Shown piece after piece: positions 38,687 to 49,124 of a DNA stretch of 58,997 nucleotides. The notes beneath the pieces were generated by a model. The model did not search any database and had not been told where the DNA came from. It saw only the letters and a program-made list of their open reading frames with translations. The stretch covers positions 1 to 58,997 of the forward strand of contig JABSQP010000012.1 in NCBI GenBank assembly GCA_013215815.1. Reading direction: 5' to 3'. Made by a program: the position numbers and the translations under genes. This DNA is from Alphaproteobacteria bacterium (GTDB lineage Bacteria; Pseudomonadota; Alphaproteobacteria; Micavibrionales; Micavibrionaceae). Numbering within the stretch: position 1 is the first letter of the stretch; every line of letters starts with the position of its first letter.

Positions 38687-40000
38687 ATGCGTTTTCTACT
38701 CAGTCTTCTTGTCATTCCAACGATTGCTTTATCAGCCTGTGGTAGTAGTGACACGGAAGCTCCGCCCCTTGAAGGTGAGAGAATTTCTATTTTAGACCTT
38801 CAAAAAGAACTAATTTCAGAAACTGCTCCTGCAGATGCATCAAAAATAGAAATCCCATCTATTTATAAAAATGCCTTCTGGCCGCAAGCTGGTGGCTATC
38901 CTAGTCACGTCATGCAAAACCTATCGCTTAATGAAGGTGAACTGGAACGTGCATGGACAGCAGACATTGGTGATGGAAGCGGACGCGTTCCTCTGACTGC
39001 GCAACCTATTGTCGCGGATGGAAAGGTCTTCACTCTTGATACACGCGCACGCCTAACGGCCTTTGACGCTCAAACTGGCGATGACTTGTGGCGTACTGAC
39101 GTTAAAGATTTAGAAGAAGATGAAGCTGTTATTGGCGGCGGTGTTTCTTTTTCTGATGGAACACTTTATGTCACATCCGGTTATGACGAAGCTTTAGCAA
39201 TTAATCCCTCTAACGGTGAAATCGCATGGCGCGCAGATCTGATTGCCCCTGCCCGCGCAGCGCCAACAGTGATGCAGGGCCGCGTATTTATTACATTACT
39301 CAATAACACAATCGTTGCTTTGAATGCAGGTAACGGAAAAATCATCTGGGAGTATAACAGCATTGGCGAAAGTGCCGGTCTTTTAGGTGCTGCGAGCCCT
39401 GCAGCTGATCGTGATGTTGTCATTCCTGGTTTGTCATCAGGCGATATTGTTGCGTTACGCGTTGAAAACGGTGCCCTTGCTTGGCAAGACAACCTATCCC
39501 GTGCTGTAAGGCTTGGCGGGATCTCAGGACTAGCCGATATCCGTGCCCTTCCTGTTCTTGAAGGTGATCTTGTCATAGCTATTAGTTACGGCGGCAAAAT
39601 AGCTGCCATTGATAAACGAACAGGTAACCGCATCTGGGAACGCAACATTAGCGGCTCTGAAACGCCATGGATTGGCGCAAATGCTGTTTATGTGCTCAAT
39701 AACGAAAATGAACTCATCGCCCTTGATAAGACAAATGGCGCTGTTTTTTGGATGAGCGAGCTTAAAAAGTTCGAAAATGCCAAAAAGCGTGAAAGTCCTG
39801 TTGTCTGGACAGGTCCGGTTATGGCTGGCAACCGTCTTATTGTTGCAGGTACAGGTGGCCGCATGGTTGAAGTAAACCCTAAGACAGGTGCTATCATTCG
39901 TGAAACAAAAACAGGACGAAACGTCAGAATCTCTCCTGTTGTAGCAGGAAACACACTCTACCTCATTGGTGAGAATGGTACTCTTTCTGCCTACAGATAG
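38687..40000 (+). CDS. bamB: Outer-membrane assembly lipoprotein BamB
   Basis: A 437-residue lipoprotein of the BAM complex that inserts beta-barrel proteins into the outer membrane. The signal peptide ends LSAC (lipobox, Cys18). The mature part is an eight-bladed PQQ-type propeller with repeats such as TLDTRARLTAFDAQTGDDLW, VALNAGNGKIIWEY and ALDKTNGAVFW. It is second in the yfgM-bamB-der unit. Confidence 0.93.
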   Translation: MRFLLSLLVIPTIALSACGSSDTEAPPLEGERISILDLQKELISETAPADASKIEIPSIYKNAFWPQAGGYPSHVMQNLSLNEGELERAWTADIGDGSGRVPLTAQPIVADGKVFTLDTRARLTAFDAQTGDDLWRTDVKDLEEDEAVIGGGVSFSDGTLYVTSGYDEALAINPSNGEIAWRADLIAPARAAPTVMQGRVFITLLNNTIVALNAGNGKIIWEYNSIGESAGLLGAASPAADRDVVIPGLSSGDIVALRVENGALAWQDNLSRAVRLGGISGLADIRALPVLEGDLVIAISYGGKIAAIDKRTGNRIWERNISGSETPWIGANAVYVLNNENELIALDKTNGAVFWMSELKKFENAKKRESPVVWTGPVMAGNRLIVAGTGGRMVEVNPKTGAIIRETKTGRNVRISPVVAGNTLYLIGENGTLSAYR

Positions 40001-40054
40001 GTTTAACCATCTACTAGCTTGAATCAAAAGCACTTATCGCGTACAAGAGCGCCT

Positions 40055-41482
40055 ATGAGCTTTACTATTGCCATTATCGGACGTCCAAACGTTGGTAAAT
40101 CAACCCTTTTTAATCGCTTGGCGGGTAAGAAGTTAGCAATTATTGATGATAAACCAGGTGTCACGCGTGATTGGCGTGAAGCACAAGGTCATCTTCTTGA
40201 TATGCCTGTCACAATCCTTGATACAGCAGGTCTTGAAGAAGCATTTGACGATTCAATTGAGGGTCGTATGCGACGCCAAACGGAAGAAGCTTTATCACGT
40301 GCTGATGCAGTTCTCTTCATGATTGATGGCCGTGAAGGCTTAACCCCCGCTGATGAACATTTCGCGGGTTGGTTAAGACGCCAAAAGAAACCTGTCGTTC
40401 TTGCCGTCAATAAATGTGAAAATGAAAATGCTGCGGCGAGCGGAATGGGTGAAGCTTATGCATTAGGATTTGGCGATCCTGTTCCTATTTCATCTGCGCA
40501 CGGTCATGGTATCGAAGATCTCTACCACGCCTTCGAACCACATTTCCCAGAAACCGAAGAAGAAAATGATGACGATGAAAGCATCGTGCCTGACTTTGAT
40601 GTCGATGCCATCGAAGGAGATGAGAACTTTGACTTTGCGGAATTAGAATTAAAAGATGATTCAGATAAACCCATTAAAATTGCTATTGTGGGTCGTCCGA
40701 ACGTTGGTAAATCAACACTCCTTAACTCTCTTCTACAAGATAACCGCGTAATGACAGGCCCTGAAGCTGGTATTACTCGTGATGCTATTGCCGTTGACTG
40801 GGAATTTAATGATAAGAAAATTCGCCTTGTTGATACAGCCGGTATGCGCAAAAAGGCTAAAGTGAACGAAAAAATTGAACGTATGTCTGTCGAAGACTCA
40901 CTGCGTGCAATTCGTCTATCTCAAGTTGTTATCGTCGTAATTGATGCAAATATGATCATGGAAAAACAAGATCTTCAAATTGCTGATCATATTTTAGAAG
41001 AAGGACGCGCGATGATCATCGCTGTAAACAAATGGGATACTATAGAAGATAAAAAAGAAGCGCTCGATGAACTGAACTACAAGTTAGAAACATCTCTAGC
41101 GCAAGTGCGCAACGTTCCAACGGTAACGATTTCTGCTCTTAACGGTCGTAATCTTGGTATTTTGATGCAAACTGTTCTGGATACATATGAACTTTGGAAC
41201 AAACGTGTCCCAACGGGTAAAATGAACAGATGGCTCTCAGCAAGAGAAAGCCAACACCCAGCCCCACTATTTGAAGGGCGCCCAAACCGCCTAAAATACA
41301 TCACACAGATTAACGTAAGGCCGCCAACATTTTCTTTATGGCTTTCAAAGCCGTCAGAACTTCCTGGTAGTTACAAAAGATATTTATCAAACGCGTTACG
41401 TGAAGATTTTGATTTGGAGGGCGTTCCTATTCGCCTCCTCCTAAGAACAAGTAAAAACCCTTACGGAAACAAGAAGAAGTAA
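40055..41482 (+). CDS. der: Ribosome-assembly GTPase Der (EngA)
   Basis: A 475-residue tandem GTPase needed for 50S assembly. The start at 40055 (MSFTIAIIGRPNVGKSTL) is chosen over a TTG 12 codons upstream. Both G domains are complete: G1 GRPNVGKS, G3 DTAGL and G4 NKCE in the first; GRPNVGKS, DTAGM and NKWD in the second. They are joined by a very acidic linker (about 178-210). A C-terminal KH-like domain is present. It follows bamB by 54 bases. Confidence 0.96.
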   Translation: MSFTIAIIGRPNVGKSTLFNRLAGKKLAIIDDKPGVTRDWREAQGHLLDMPVTILDTAGLEEAFDDSIEGRMRRQTEEALSRADAVLFMIDGREGLTPADEHFAGWLRRQKKPVVLAVNKCENENAAASGMGEAYALGFGDPVPISSAHGHGIEDLYHAFEPHFPETEEENDDDESIVPDFDVDAIEGDENFDFAELELKDDSDKPIKIAIVGRPNVGKSTLLNSLLQDNRVMTGPEAGITRDAIAVDWEFNDKKIRLVDTAGMRKKAKVNEKIERMSVEDSLRAIRLSQVVIVVIDANMIMEKQDLQIADHILEEGRAMIIAVNKWDTIEDKKEALDELNYKLETSLAQVRNVPTVTISALNGRNLGILMQTVLDTYELWNKRVPTGKMNRWLSARESQHPAPLFEGRPNRLKYITQINVRPPTFSLWLSKPSELPGSYKRYLSNALREDFDLEGVPIRLLLRTSKNPYGNKKK

Positions 41483-41494
41483 AAGGAGAGCATA

Positions 41495-42343
41495 ATGGAA
41501 ACATTAGCAACTGATGCAAACGTGCATATCTGGGTCGATCTGGCAGTTACATGGGTACTAAAACTTATGTCTGCACTGGCAATTATGATTGCCGGTTGGA
41601 TTATTGGTGGTTGGCTAAAAGCACGTATTAAAAATGTTAAACAGCTTGACGAAACAATTGCTAGCTTCCTTGGCGGAGTTATCAAATACGGTGTTCTCTC
41701 CGTCGCATTTGTTGCGGTCCTTGGACAGTTTGGTGTAGAAACTGCAAGCCTTCTTGCAGTTTTAGGTGCCGCAGGCCTTGCTATTGGTCTTGCTTTACAA
41801 GGCACATTAAGCAACGTTGCCGCCGGAACAATGCTCCTTATTCTACGCCCTTTCAGCGTTGGTGATTACATTGAATTTGGTTCAATGGCAGGTACAGTGA
41901 AATCACTTGGCTTATTTGGGACAGAACTTGCAACAGTTGATAATAAATATGTATTCGCACCAAACAGTTCAATTTGGGGCGGTGAAATTACAAACTACTC
42001 ACGTAATAAGCAACGCCGTCAAGATATAACAGTTGGCATTTCCTATGGCGATGACATCAACAAAGCATTCAAAACAATTCAACGTGTTTTGAAAAAAGAA
42101 AAACGCCTTGTTGAAACAAAAGGCAAAGAGCCTGTGATCGCCGTTGAAGCAATGAACGCGTCATCTGTTGATATTAAAGTCCGAATTTGGACAAAAACAG
42201 ATGATTTCTTTGATGTTCAGTGGGATCTTTTAAAGAGCATTAAAGAAGCGCTTGATGAAGATGGCATTACCATTCCATTCCCGACAACAACAATGGTTAT
42301 TGAGAACCCAGCAGAGCTGGATAAATCATCAAAGGCTGCTTAA
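41495..42343 (+). CDS. mscS: Small-conductance mechanosensitive channel MscS
   Basis: A 282-residue MscS. Three transmembrane helices (about residues 18-44, 62-84 and 88-112) are followed by the family TM3 pore segment VLGAAGLAIGLALQGTLSN and then the beta domain (FSVGDYIEFG, APNSSIWG...N). It releases solutes on hypo-osmotic shock. A strong AAAAGGAG site precedes the ATG. It follows der by 12 bases and converges with the SDR gene. Confidence 0.94.
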   Translation: METLATDANVHIWVDLAVTWVLKLMSALAIMIAGWIIGGWLKARIKNVKQLDETIASFLGGVIKYGVLSVAFVAVLGQFGVETASLLAVLGAAGLAIGLALQGTLSNVAAGTMLLILRPFSVGDYIEFGSMAGTVKSLGLFGTELATVDNKYVFAPNSSIWGGEITNYSRNKQRRQDITVGISYGDDINKAFKTIQRVLKKEKRLVETKGKEPVIAVEAMNASSVDIKVRIWTKTDDFFDVQWDLLKSIKEALDEDGITIPFPTTTMVIENPAELDKSSKAA

Positions 42344-42348
42344 GGGCA

Positions 42349-43065
42349 TTATCTTAATCGAACAATCTCGCCGTGCTTAGTTAAATCAGTTGCGGCGAGG
42401 TTTAAAAATTCCCCAACGATATCATCAGGCGCAGGAAGGCTCATTGGATCTTCGCCGGGCTTTGCACTTTTTCTCATTTCAGTACGCACGCTACCCGGAT
42501 CAATTACATTTACACGGACATTTGTATTCGCTGTCTCTTCAGCGTAGACATTCGCTAACGCTTCAACGCCAGCCTTACTCACCGAATACGCGCCCCAATA
42601 CGCACGCCCCTTCGTTACGCCTTCGCCCGTAGATACAAGAATTGTTCTCCCTGCACCTGAAGCACGTAATAATGGATCAAGAGTACGAATTAAACGAAAG
42701 TTCGCTTCCACATTGGTATCCATCACTTTTTTAAACTCTTTTGGATCAGCGTGAGGGAGTGGCCCTAAAGTACCGAGCAATCCCGCATTTCCAACAAAAA
42801 TATCGAGTTGTCCAAAACGCTCATAAAGCGTTGGACCCAGATTATCGAGCTCTTCTAACTTAAGGAGATCAACAGGCATTAATGTCGCTTTTCCACCCTC
42901 AGCACGAATAGCATCATCCACTTCTTCCAAACCACCAACAGTGCGTGCCAATAAAACGACATGCGCTCCTGCTCTTGCATAGGCTTTAGCAACAGCCGCA
43001 CCAATACCACGTGAAGCGCCCGTAATAAGGGCTACCTTACCCGTCAAATCTATATCTTTTGTCAT
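42349..43065 (-). CDS. Short-chain dehydrogenase/reductase
   Basis: A 238-residue SDR oxidoreductase. NAD(P)-binding TGASRGIG near the start, NAGLLG, and the catalytic Ser (STGEG) with YSVSKAG (Tyr-x3-Lys) are all visible. The substrate is not predictable from sequence. It is followed on the same strand by no other gene and is preceded by purF, 12 bases upstream, so it may be the last gene of a cvpA-purF-SDR unit. Confidence 0.93.
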   Translation of the reverse strand: MTKDIDLTGKVALITGASRGIGAAVAKAYARAGAHVVLLARTVGGLEEVDDAIRAEGGKATLMPVDLLKLEELDNLGPTLYERFGQLDIFVGNAGLLGTLGPLPHADPKEFKKVMDTNVEANFRLIRTLDPLLRASGAGRTILVSTGEGVTKGRAYWGAYSVSKAGVEALANVYAEETANTNVRVNVIDPGSVRTEMRKSAKPGEDPMSLPAPDDIVGEFLNLAATDLTKHGEIVRLR

Positions 43066-43077
43066 GAATTTAACTTC

Positions 43078-44604
43078 TTAAAAATTGCTTTCAACATCGA
43101 CTAGCGCCGCAGCTTCTGAGCCATTGCTGCCGTTTTGTTTTGCACCATCATTACGGAGATTTTCTAAATGCGTTAGATACGCTTCATCAATGTCATCTGT
43201 AATATATTTACCATCAAAAACAGAACAATCAAAATGACGGCTATCATCAGGTTCATCACTCGGAATGACTGCCTGCACAAGATCATCGAGGTTTTGATAG
43301 ACAAGCCAATCCGCACCGATCTCTTCTTGCACCTGTTTTTCTGTTTTACCGTGTGCAACCAACTCTGATTTCACGGGCATGTCGATACCATAAACATTCG
43401 GGTAACGTACCGGCGGCGCAGCAGAAGCAAAGTAAACTTTCTTCGCGCCGGCTTGACGTGCCATCTCAATAATTTGGTGGCTTGTTGTTCCACGCACAAT
43501 TGAGTCATCAACAAGTAAAACGTTCCGTCCATCAAATTCAAGTTCGATAGGGTTGAGTTTCTGACGCACTGATTTTTTGCGCTCCGCCTGGCCCGGCATA
43601 ATGAATGTTCGGCCAATATATCTATTTTTAACGAAACCTTCACGGAACTTAACACCAAGCTGCACTGCAAGCTCCATAGCACTTGTACGACTTGATTCAG
43701 GGATTGGAATAACCACATCAATATCATGATCCGGCCACTCCTCTTTAATTTTATCAGCCAGATATTCACCCATGCGAACGCGCGCCTTATAAACAGAACT
43801 ACCATCAATCATAGAGTCAGGTCTTGCGAAATAAACATGCTCAAAAATACATGGCGTATGAGGTTTATTTGATTTCGGTACATGACTAAAAAACTGTCCA
43901 TCTTTGCTCACAAAGATAATTTCACCAGGATGCAGATCTCTCACAACGTCAAATCCAAGAGCATCAAGTGCAACACTTTCAGAAGAGACCATATATTCTT
44001 TCTTGCCGTCATCACTTGTACGTTCGCCATATATCAATGGGCGAATGCCATTCGGATCACGAAAAGCAAGCAGGCCGTAACCAGATATAATAGAAACAAC
44101 TGCATAAGCGCCACTGCAACGTAGATGAACATTTTCAACGGCTTTATATATATCATTAATATCAAGTGCCGATTTTTTAGGTTTTTGCAGCTCATGTGCA
44201 AGAATGTTCAATAAAACCTCAGAATCTGAACTTGTATTCAAATGGCGGTGATCAGCGTTAAACAGCTCTTCCGCCAGCTCTTCATGGTTCGTAAGGTTAC
44301 CGTTGTGGGCGAGAACAATGCCGTATGGTGAATTCACGTATAAAGGTTGAGATTCTGCGGCGCTTGAGCTCCCTGCAGTTGGGTAACGCACATGACCAAT
44401 ACCAATATTGCCCATTAAGTTACGCATGTGGCGTGTACGGAAGACATCTCGAACAAGGCCATTACTCTTACGTAAGTAAAACTTTCCGTCATCTTCAGTG
44501 ACAATCCCCGCAGCGTCCTGACCACGATGCTGCAAAACAGTCAGCGCATCATAGAGTTCCTGATTAACAGGGGTTGAAGAAAAAATACCAGTTATACCGC
44601 ACAT
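43078..44604 (-). CDS. purF: Amidophosphoribosyltransferase
   Basis: A 508-residue enzyme that catalyses the first committed step of purine synthesis, PRPP + Gln to phosphoribosylamine. Class II glutamine amidotransferase: nucleophile Cys2 (MCGITGIF) exposed after Met removal, then RHRGQDAAG-like [10 protein letters not shown]. The PRPP-binding site is [19 protein letters not shown] precedes the start. cvpA lies upstream, the classic cvpA-purF pairing. Confidence 0.97.
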   Translation of the reverse strand: MCGITGIFSSTPVNQELYDALTVLQHRGQDAAGIVTEDDGKFYLRKSNGLVRDVFRTRHMRNLMGNIGIGHVRYPTAGSSSAAESQPLYVNSPYGIVLAHNGNLTNHEELAEELFNADHRHLNTSSDSEVLLNILAHELQKPKKSALDINDIYKAVENVHLRCSGAYAVVSIISGYGLLAFRDPNGIRPLIYGERTSDDGKKEYMVSSESVALDALGFDVVRDLHPGEIIFVSKDGQFFSHVPKSNKPHTPCIFEHVYFARPDSMIDGSSVYKARVRMGEYLADKIKEEWPDHDIDVVIPIPESSRTSAMELAVQLGVKFREGFVKNRYIGRTFIMPGQAERKKSVRQKLNPIELEFDGRNVLLVDDSIVRGTTSHQIIEMARQAGAKKVYFASAAPPVRYPNVYGIDMPVKSELVAHGKTEKQVQEEIGADWLVYQNLDDLVQAVIPSDEPDDSRHFDCSVFDGKYITDDIDEAYLTHLENLRNDGAKQNGSNGSEAAALVDVESNF

Positions 44605-44627
44605 ATCGAAAAGCCGTCCTTTTGCTA

Positions 44628-45362
44628 TTACTCGTTAAAGTTTGGTGTTTTCAAAATCCCGTTTTCTGAGCCTTCGTCCTTGAATAACATCTCAAGCTCT
44701 TCCCTCTGCTCATCTTCATAACCTTCTTCTTTTTTCTGAGGCACCGCATTTTTCAACTTATCACTAGCCCCTTGAAGAAGATCTTGTTCCATTAATTTAT
44801 CTTTTAGCTTTGTTTCAGCTTCGTCGGCAACGTCTTCAATTTTTTCTTCTACCGCTTCTGAATTCGGTAAAAATCCAGAAAGGAATATTGCTGTTTTTTC
44901 TATAAAGATATGCGTACGACTTTCTTCGAATAGACCATGCTTTGTTTTTGCATCCATCAACAAGTGAAATGGTAAATACAACAGACCTAGTAGAACAACT
45001 GCACGACCAATACCAAAGACCACGCCAAGACTTCTATCAATTGGCCCAAGCCCCATAGCCTTCACAGCGCCTGCTGTCAAATAGCTGATGATAGAAATAA
45101 TGATAACAAACAGAACAAAAATAGACGCATAAGCCGTTACAGACCCAACAATATCCATAGGCACAAGATCGAATAGCTTACCATCAACACCAAACCACCC
45201 CTGTACCACAGGAGAAAAGGTCGGTCCCATAAAGTAAGCGGCAGCCAATCCGCCGATAATTCCAGCTATAGTGAGAACTTCACGGATAAAACCGCGTAAA
45301 AACGAAATGATCGCCGATATAATGATGACGGCTGCAACGACAATATCTATTATCATGCCCAA
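44628..45362 (-). CDS. cvpA: CvpA family membrane protein
   Basis: A 244-residue protein with four N-terminal transmembrane helices (about residues 5-23, 31-50, 74-96 and 112-131) and a glycine-containing [14 protein letters not shown] segment typical of CvpA. The charged C-terminal tail of about 100 residues is rich in Glu and Lys. CvpA is linked to colicin V sensitivity and envelope homeostasis in E. coli, with no defined activity. It is upstream of purF by 23 bases, as in many proteobacteria. Confidence 0.9.
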   Translation of the reverse strand: MGMIIDIVVAAVIIISAIISFLRGFIREVLTIAGIIGGLAAAYFMGPTFSPVVQGWFGVDGKLFDLVPMDIVGSVTAYASIFVLFVIIISIISYLTAGAVKAMGLGPIDRSLGVVFGIGRAVVLLGLLYLPFHLLMDAKTKHGLFEESRTHIFIEKTAIFLSGFLPNSEAVEEKIEDVADEAETKLKDKLMEQDLLQGASDKLKNAVPQKKEEGYEDEQREELEMLFKDEGSENGILKTPNFNE

Positions 45363-45425
45363 TATGTAAGGAATTTTAAGGGTTTACGCAAGATTTTAAT
45401 GCATTCTTATACCATACTCTCTTAC

Positions 45426-45454
45426 TTGATATTTTTTACATAATATTGTATGGT
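45426..45454 (+). promoter_or_regulatory. Promoter giving a leaderless transcript of the flavin-fold gene
   Basis: TTGATA and TATGGT are separated by 17 bases. The predicted start is at the ATG (45460), with no ribosome-binding site in between. Confidence 0.6.
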
Positions 45455-45459
45455 GCTGT

Positions 45460-46008
45460 ATGCAAAATTCTGATGCCAGCGAAGATTTTCCTACTTTAGA
45501 TGAGGTTTTAGAGCGCGTAAAACGTGCAAATTATCTAAACCTCAGCACTGTATCTAAAGATGCTGAACCTAACGGTTCTAAGCTTTTCTTTGCTGAAGGA
45601 AGACACCTTCGCTTTTATTGGCTTTCAACTATTGAAGCACAGCATAGTCAAAGCGTCATAAATAACGGTCGTGCTTATGTTGTTATTAATGATGATAATG
45701 ACCAACCAGGCACAGGCGTTGGGCTTTATTTTAATGGGTATGCGAGATTAGTAAAAGATACAGATACATTTCCAAGCGCTACTAATGAAACAGAAAGAGA
45801 ATTTGCAATACGTATGCTACGTCAAAAAAGCGGACACGTGCCTGAAGTCCAAAAACTCCTAGCATCAGATTCTCCGCGTCATGTTTTTTGCGTTGAGCTA
45901 AGAGAATCCTGGTGCAATGGTGCTGTTAGAGAGCACGATATGGACGTTGACTGTAAACGTCCAATTCCTGTTCGTTGCGCTGATTTCAGACGCAGACTTA
46001 CTGCCTAA
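45460..46008 (+). CDS. Pyridoxamine-5'-phosphate-oxidase-like (split-barrel flavin-binding) protein
   Basis: A 182-residue protein of the PNPOx-like split-barrel class. The pattern begins with VLERVKRANYLNLSTVSKDAEPNGSKLFF, then LRFYWLSTIEAQHSQ and YFNGYARLVKD. These folds bind FMN or F420 and act as reductases or heme-related proteins; the specific substrate is not evident. The C-terminus has two cysteines in VDCKRPIPVRCADF. It overlaps the convergent radA by four bases. Confidence 0.75.
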   Translation: MQNSDASEDFPTLDEVLERVKRANYLNLSTVSKDAEPNGSKLFFAEGRHLRFYWLSTIEAQHSQSVINNGRAYVVINDDNDQPGTGVGLYFNGYARLVKDTDTFPSATNETEREFAIRMLRQKSGHVPEVQKLLASDSPRHVFCVELRESWCNGAVREHDMDVDCKRPIPVRCADFRRRLTA

Positions 46009-47393
46009 GCTGCTCGGCGGCGTGCTGAAAAGGCAGAAACTAAATCATTAAGGTGTTCGATTTCCTGAACCCTCAGAGCTGAGCTTCCCTTTTTCTTTGC
46101 TTTTGGCGGTGCAGGCATCATAGCGCCTTCAAACCCAAGTTTTGCCGCCTCTTTCACACGTACGTCTGGCTGCGCGACGCCGCGAATCTCACCAGATAAG
46201 CCAACCTCACCGAAGAAAACAGTATTACCAGGTAATGGGTCCCCCGTATGAGAACTGATCAAAGCAGCAGCAACTGCCAAATCAGCCGCAGGTTCAGAAA
46301 TACGAATACCGCCCGCAATATTGAGAAAAATATCACAATCAGAAAACGTCATACCGCAACGTGTTTCGAGAACGGCGAGAACCATCGCCAAACGGTTTGA
46401 ATCCCAACCAATGACAGCGCGGCGCGGATTACCAAGTGCTGATGGCGCGACAAGCGCTTGCACTTCCACCAAAACAGGGCGCGTCCCTTCTAGTCCTGCA
46501 AGAACGGCGCTTCCCGCAACATGCTCTTGCCGTTGCGCCAAGAACAACGCCGACGGGTTAGCCACCTCAACCAGACCTTCATTCGCCATTTCAAAAACAC
46601 CAATCTCATCAGTTGGGCCAAAGCGATTCTTAACAGTACGCAAGATACGGAATTGATGCCCCCTATCTCCCTCGAAATACAAAACACCATCAACAATGTG
46701 TTCAAGAACACGTGGGCCTGCTATCTGACCCTCCTTCGTGACATGACCAACGAACAGAATACAAACACCGCGTTTTTTTGCAGCGCGTACAAGCTCTTGC
46801 GCAGATGTACGCACTTGTGTGACTGTCCCCGGTGCACTTTCAACTGTGTCCACATACATGGTTTGAATTGAATCAATAACAATCAGATCCATCGGGTTAG
46901 CTGGATCATCCATCGTCGCTACAATATCACGCACCGATGTTGCTGACGCTAAATCGACGGGTGCATCAGCTAACCCCAAGCGCTCTGCACGTAAACTCAC
47001 CTGATCTGTTGATTCCTCACCAGAGACATACACACATTTCTTACCATTCATAGCAAGCTTGCAGACAACCTGTAAAAGTAGTGTAGATTTACCGATCCCC
47101 GGATCACCACCAATTAAAATAGCAGAACCATTCACAAGACCGCCACCTGTCACGCGATCAAATTCTGCGATACCTGTCACATGGCGCGGTACATTCTTCT
47201 TTTTCTCACCTGCCTTTAGAGAAACAAAACCGATATTCTTACCTTTACGTGACGCTCCCAACCCTTTCGGCGCTGCCTCAGTGATTTCTTCAACAAGGGA
47301 GTTCCATTCCCCACACCCTTCGCACTTTCCCGCCCATTTGGAGTAAACCGAACCACAAGATTGGCATACGTAGGATTTTGTTGATTTCGCCAT
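46005..47393 (-). CDS. radA: DNA repair protein RadA (Sms)
   Basis: A 462-residue RecA-like branch-migration helicase. The N-terminal zinc finger has Cys10, Cys13, Cys24 and Cys27 (C-x2-C-x10-C-x2-C). Walker A GDPGIGKST is at 96-104. The RadA motif KNRFG is present, and a Lon-like C-terminal domain follows (NIAGGIRISEPAADLAVA). It acts in recombination intermediates. It is on the minus strand and overlaps the flavin-fold gene at its 3' end by four bases. Confidence 0.95.
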   Translation of the reverse strand: MAKSTKSYVCQSCGSVYSKWAGKCEGCGEWNSLVEEITEAAPKGLGASRKGKNIGFVSLKAGEKKKNVPRHVTGIAEFDRVTGGGLVNGSAILIGGDPGIGKSTLLLQVVCKLAMNGKKCVYVSGEESTDQVSLRAERLGLADAPVDLASATSVRDIVATMDDPANPMDLIVIDSIQTMYVDTVESAPGTVTQVRTSAQELVRAAKKRGVCILFVGHVTKEGQIAGPRVLEHIVDGVLYFEGDRGHQFRILRTVKNRFGPTDEIGVFEMANEGLVEVANPSALFLAQRQEHVAGSAVLAGLEGTRPVLVEVQALVAPSALGNPRRAVIGWDSNRLAMVLAVLETRCGMTFSDCDIFLNIAGGIRISEPAADLAVAAALISSHTGDPLPGNTVFFGEVGLSGEIRGVAQPDVRVKEAAKLGFEGAMMPAPPKAKKKGSSALRVQEIEHLNDLVSAFSARRRAA

Positions 47394-47471
47394 AGGTACT
47401 TCCTTATTTTTGCCTCTTTAGGTTAAATCACAAAAGAGAACAAATCAAGAACTTTTGTTTTGGAGAGTTGT

Positions 47472-49115
47472 TTATGCGCCTTCTTTTTGAAGCGCCCATT
47501 TAAATTGGCGGAAGTCTTCACTCATACTGCCTGTAATCACAAGCTGCTTTGTTTTACGGGGTCTGATCCCATCACCAAGATAAATACTATTATCCAGCGC
47601 AAGCGTGCCCGCTTCTGCCGTAAAACGCCATCCAACGCCATTTTTAAGACGTAAGAGAGCTTCGCTCCCCTCTTTGATCAAGGAAACTTTTACATCTGGG
47701 TGGAGGTGGAAACGAATGGCGACCGTATGCGCTTTGGCAAGTCCAAGCATACAGCTCAAACTTTCTTCGCCGCGAAAGTCAAAACCATTACCTGCCAAGT
47801 ATAAACGCCGGCGATGCACAATGCCGTTTTGTGGCACGTAACCATCATGACTGGCATCGATTAAGCATGAATGTGTTTTTTCATCACGGCTCACCTCAAC
47901 GACTTTCGGACGGTAATGCATAGAACCATCATCTTTAAGATCACAAATGTTTCGATCATCTATGATCAAAGAGTTATGGGCTGGTGTCGAACGCAGAGCA
48001 TCCTGCCAATTAGGACATGTCGGATGCGCACCGCAATTTACAAAGATACGATCACGCCCATGAGAAAATTCAAAAGCGAGTGGCGCAACGTGAGAACCGC
48101 GATCATAAGGCCACGCAGCGGGTTTTCCTGTATCCATGATGAGTACTGATCGCCCTTTTGTCGCTTTCTCATACCCTGTATGAGGCAAAGATTTTAAAGG
48201 ACGTGCACGTACGCCCGCCTGCATCAAAACCGACTTAATAATATCTTCTGATGATTCTTGCGCGCTGTGAAAAAGAGCAAACGCTCCATCACTGTGGCGT
48301 AAAAATCGCAGTGCTTGAACGGAGCGGTCAAGACCGTGTTGTATAGCTTCAATCGATGGATAACCACCTTGACGAAGAGCGCTACGAATATCGATAAGAA
48401 TTTGTACAACCTGAAGAAGTTGTTGTGGGTTACGACTGATGTGACCACCATCACTTAATATTTGTTTGTTGATTTGCTCATCCAAAAGATGAAGCGCGGC
48501 TTCTAAATAGTCTTCACGCCCTTCGAGTGTTAAACCACCATATGCAAGCGCACGGATCGCATAGAAATAATCAACACCATGCAACGTTGATGAAATTGTG
48601 CGCTTTAAATGGCGCAATTGGCGGACAAGATTTTCAAGGAAGAGCTCCTGAAATTCATCATCGGCACTTTCACCAAAAAAATCATAAGCGGCAATCCAGT
48701 TACCAACGCGGCGACCTAGAATAGCAGGATGCCAATAAACTTCATGCCAGCTTTCATGCTCGTCGATCCAGCTCTGCACCATCAAGCGTGCGCCTTTGCG
48801 TCCCTGATGACCACCCAGCGCACGTAAATCTTTGAGCCAATCAAAGCTATGGATATGTTTAACCCAAATATCGCTAACGCCTTCAGGGTGCCAGTTCGCA
48901 TCATGGAGTTCCAAACGATCTCCACCAATTGAAAAAGAACCTGAATTTAAAAGCCAGCGCGCATCATCCGCATCACCTTTCCAAATATCGGCAGGACTGA
49001 ATAATAAACGCGTTGGAACCGTACCACCCAAGCTCCAATTATATAAAGGCGAGTTATAGGTCAGGCGGGAAGCCTGCTTTCTAATCGTCTGTTCTATAGT
49101 ACGGAGGAGCGGCAT
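47472..49115 (-). CDS. Heparinase II/III-family protein
   Basis: A 547-residue protein with an N-terminal alpha-helical toroid and a C-terminal Heparinase_II_III beta domain. Recognisable segments are WLNSGSFSIGGDRL, WHEVYWHPAILGRRVGNWIAAY, and HNSLIIDDRN in the barrel. Alphaproteobacteria often carry it next to rsmB and purH. Here rpe lies between it and rsmB, and purH is not seen in the window. A polysaccharide lyase function is likely, but the substrate is unknown. No signal peptide is evident, so its location is uncertain. Confidence 0.88.
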   Translation of the reverse strand: MPLLRTIEQTIRKQASRLTYNSPLYNWSLGGTVPTRLLFSPADIWKGDADDARWLLNSGSFSIGGDRLELHDANWHPEGVSDIWVKHIHSFDWLKDLRALGGHQGRKGARLMVQSWIDEHESWHEVYWHPAILGRRVGNWIAAYDFFGESADDEFQELFLENLVRQLRHLKRTISSTLHGVDYFYAIRALAYGGLTLEGREDYLEAALHLLDEQINKQILSDGGHISRNPQQLLQVVQILIDIRSALRQGGYPSIEAIQHGLDRSVQALRFLRHSDGAFALFHSAQESSEDIIKSVLMQAGVRARPLKSLPHTGYEKATKGRSVLIMDTGKPAAWPYDRGSHVAPLAFEFSHGRDRIFVNCGAHPTCPNWQDALRSTPAHNSLIIDDRNICDLKDDGSMHYRPKVVEVSRDEKTHSCLIDASHDGYVPQNGIVHRRRLYLAGNGFDFRGEESLSCMLGLAKAHTVAIRFHLHPDVKVSLIKEGSEALLRLKNGVGWRFTAEAGTLALDNSIYLGDGIRPRKTKQLVITGSMSEDFRQFKWALQKEGA

Positions 49116-49124
49116 GCGAAATGA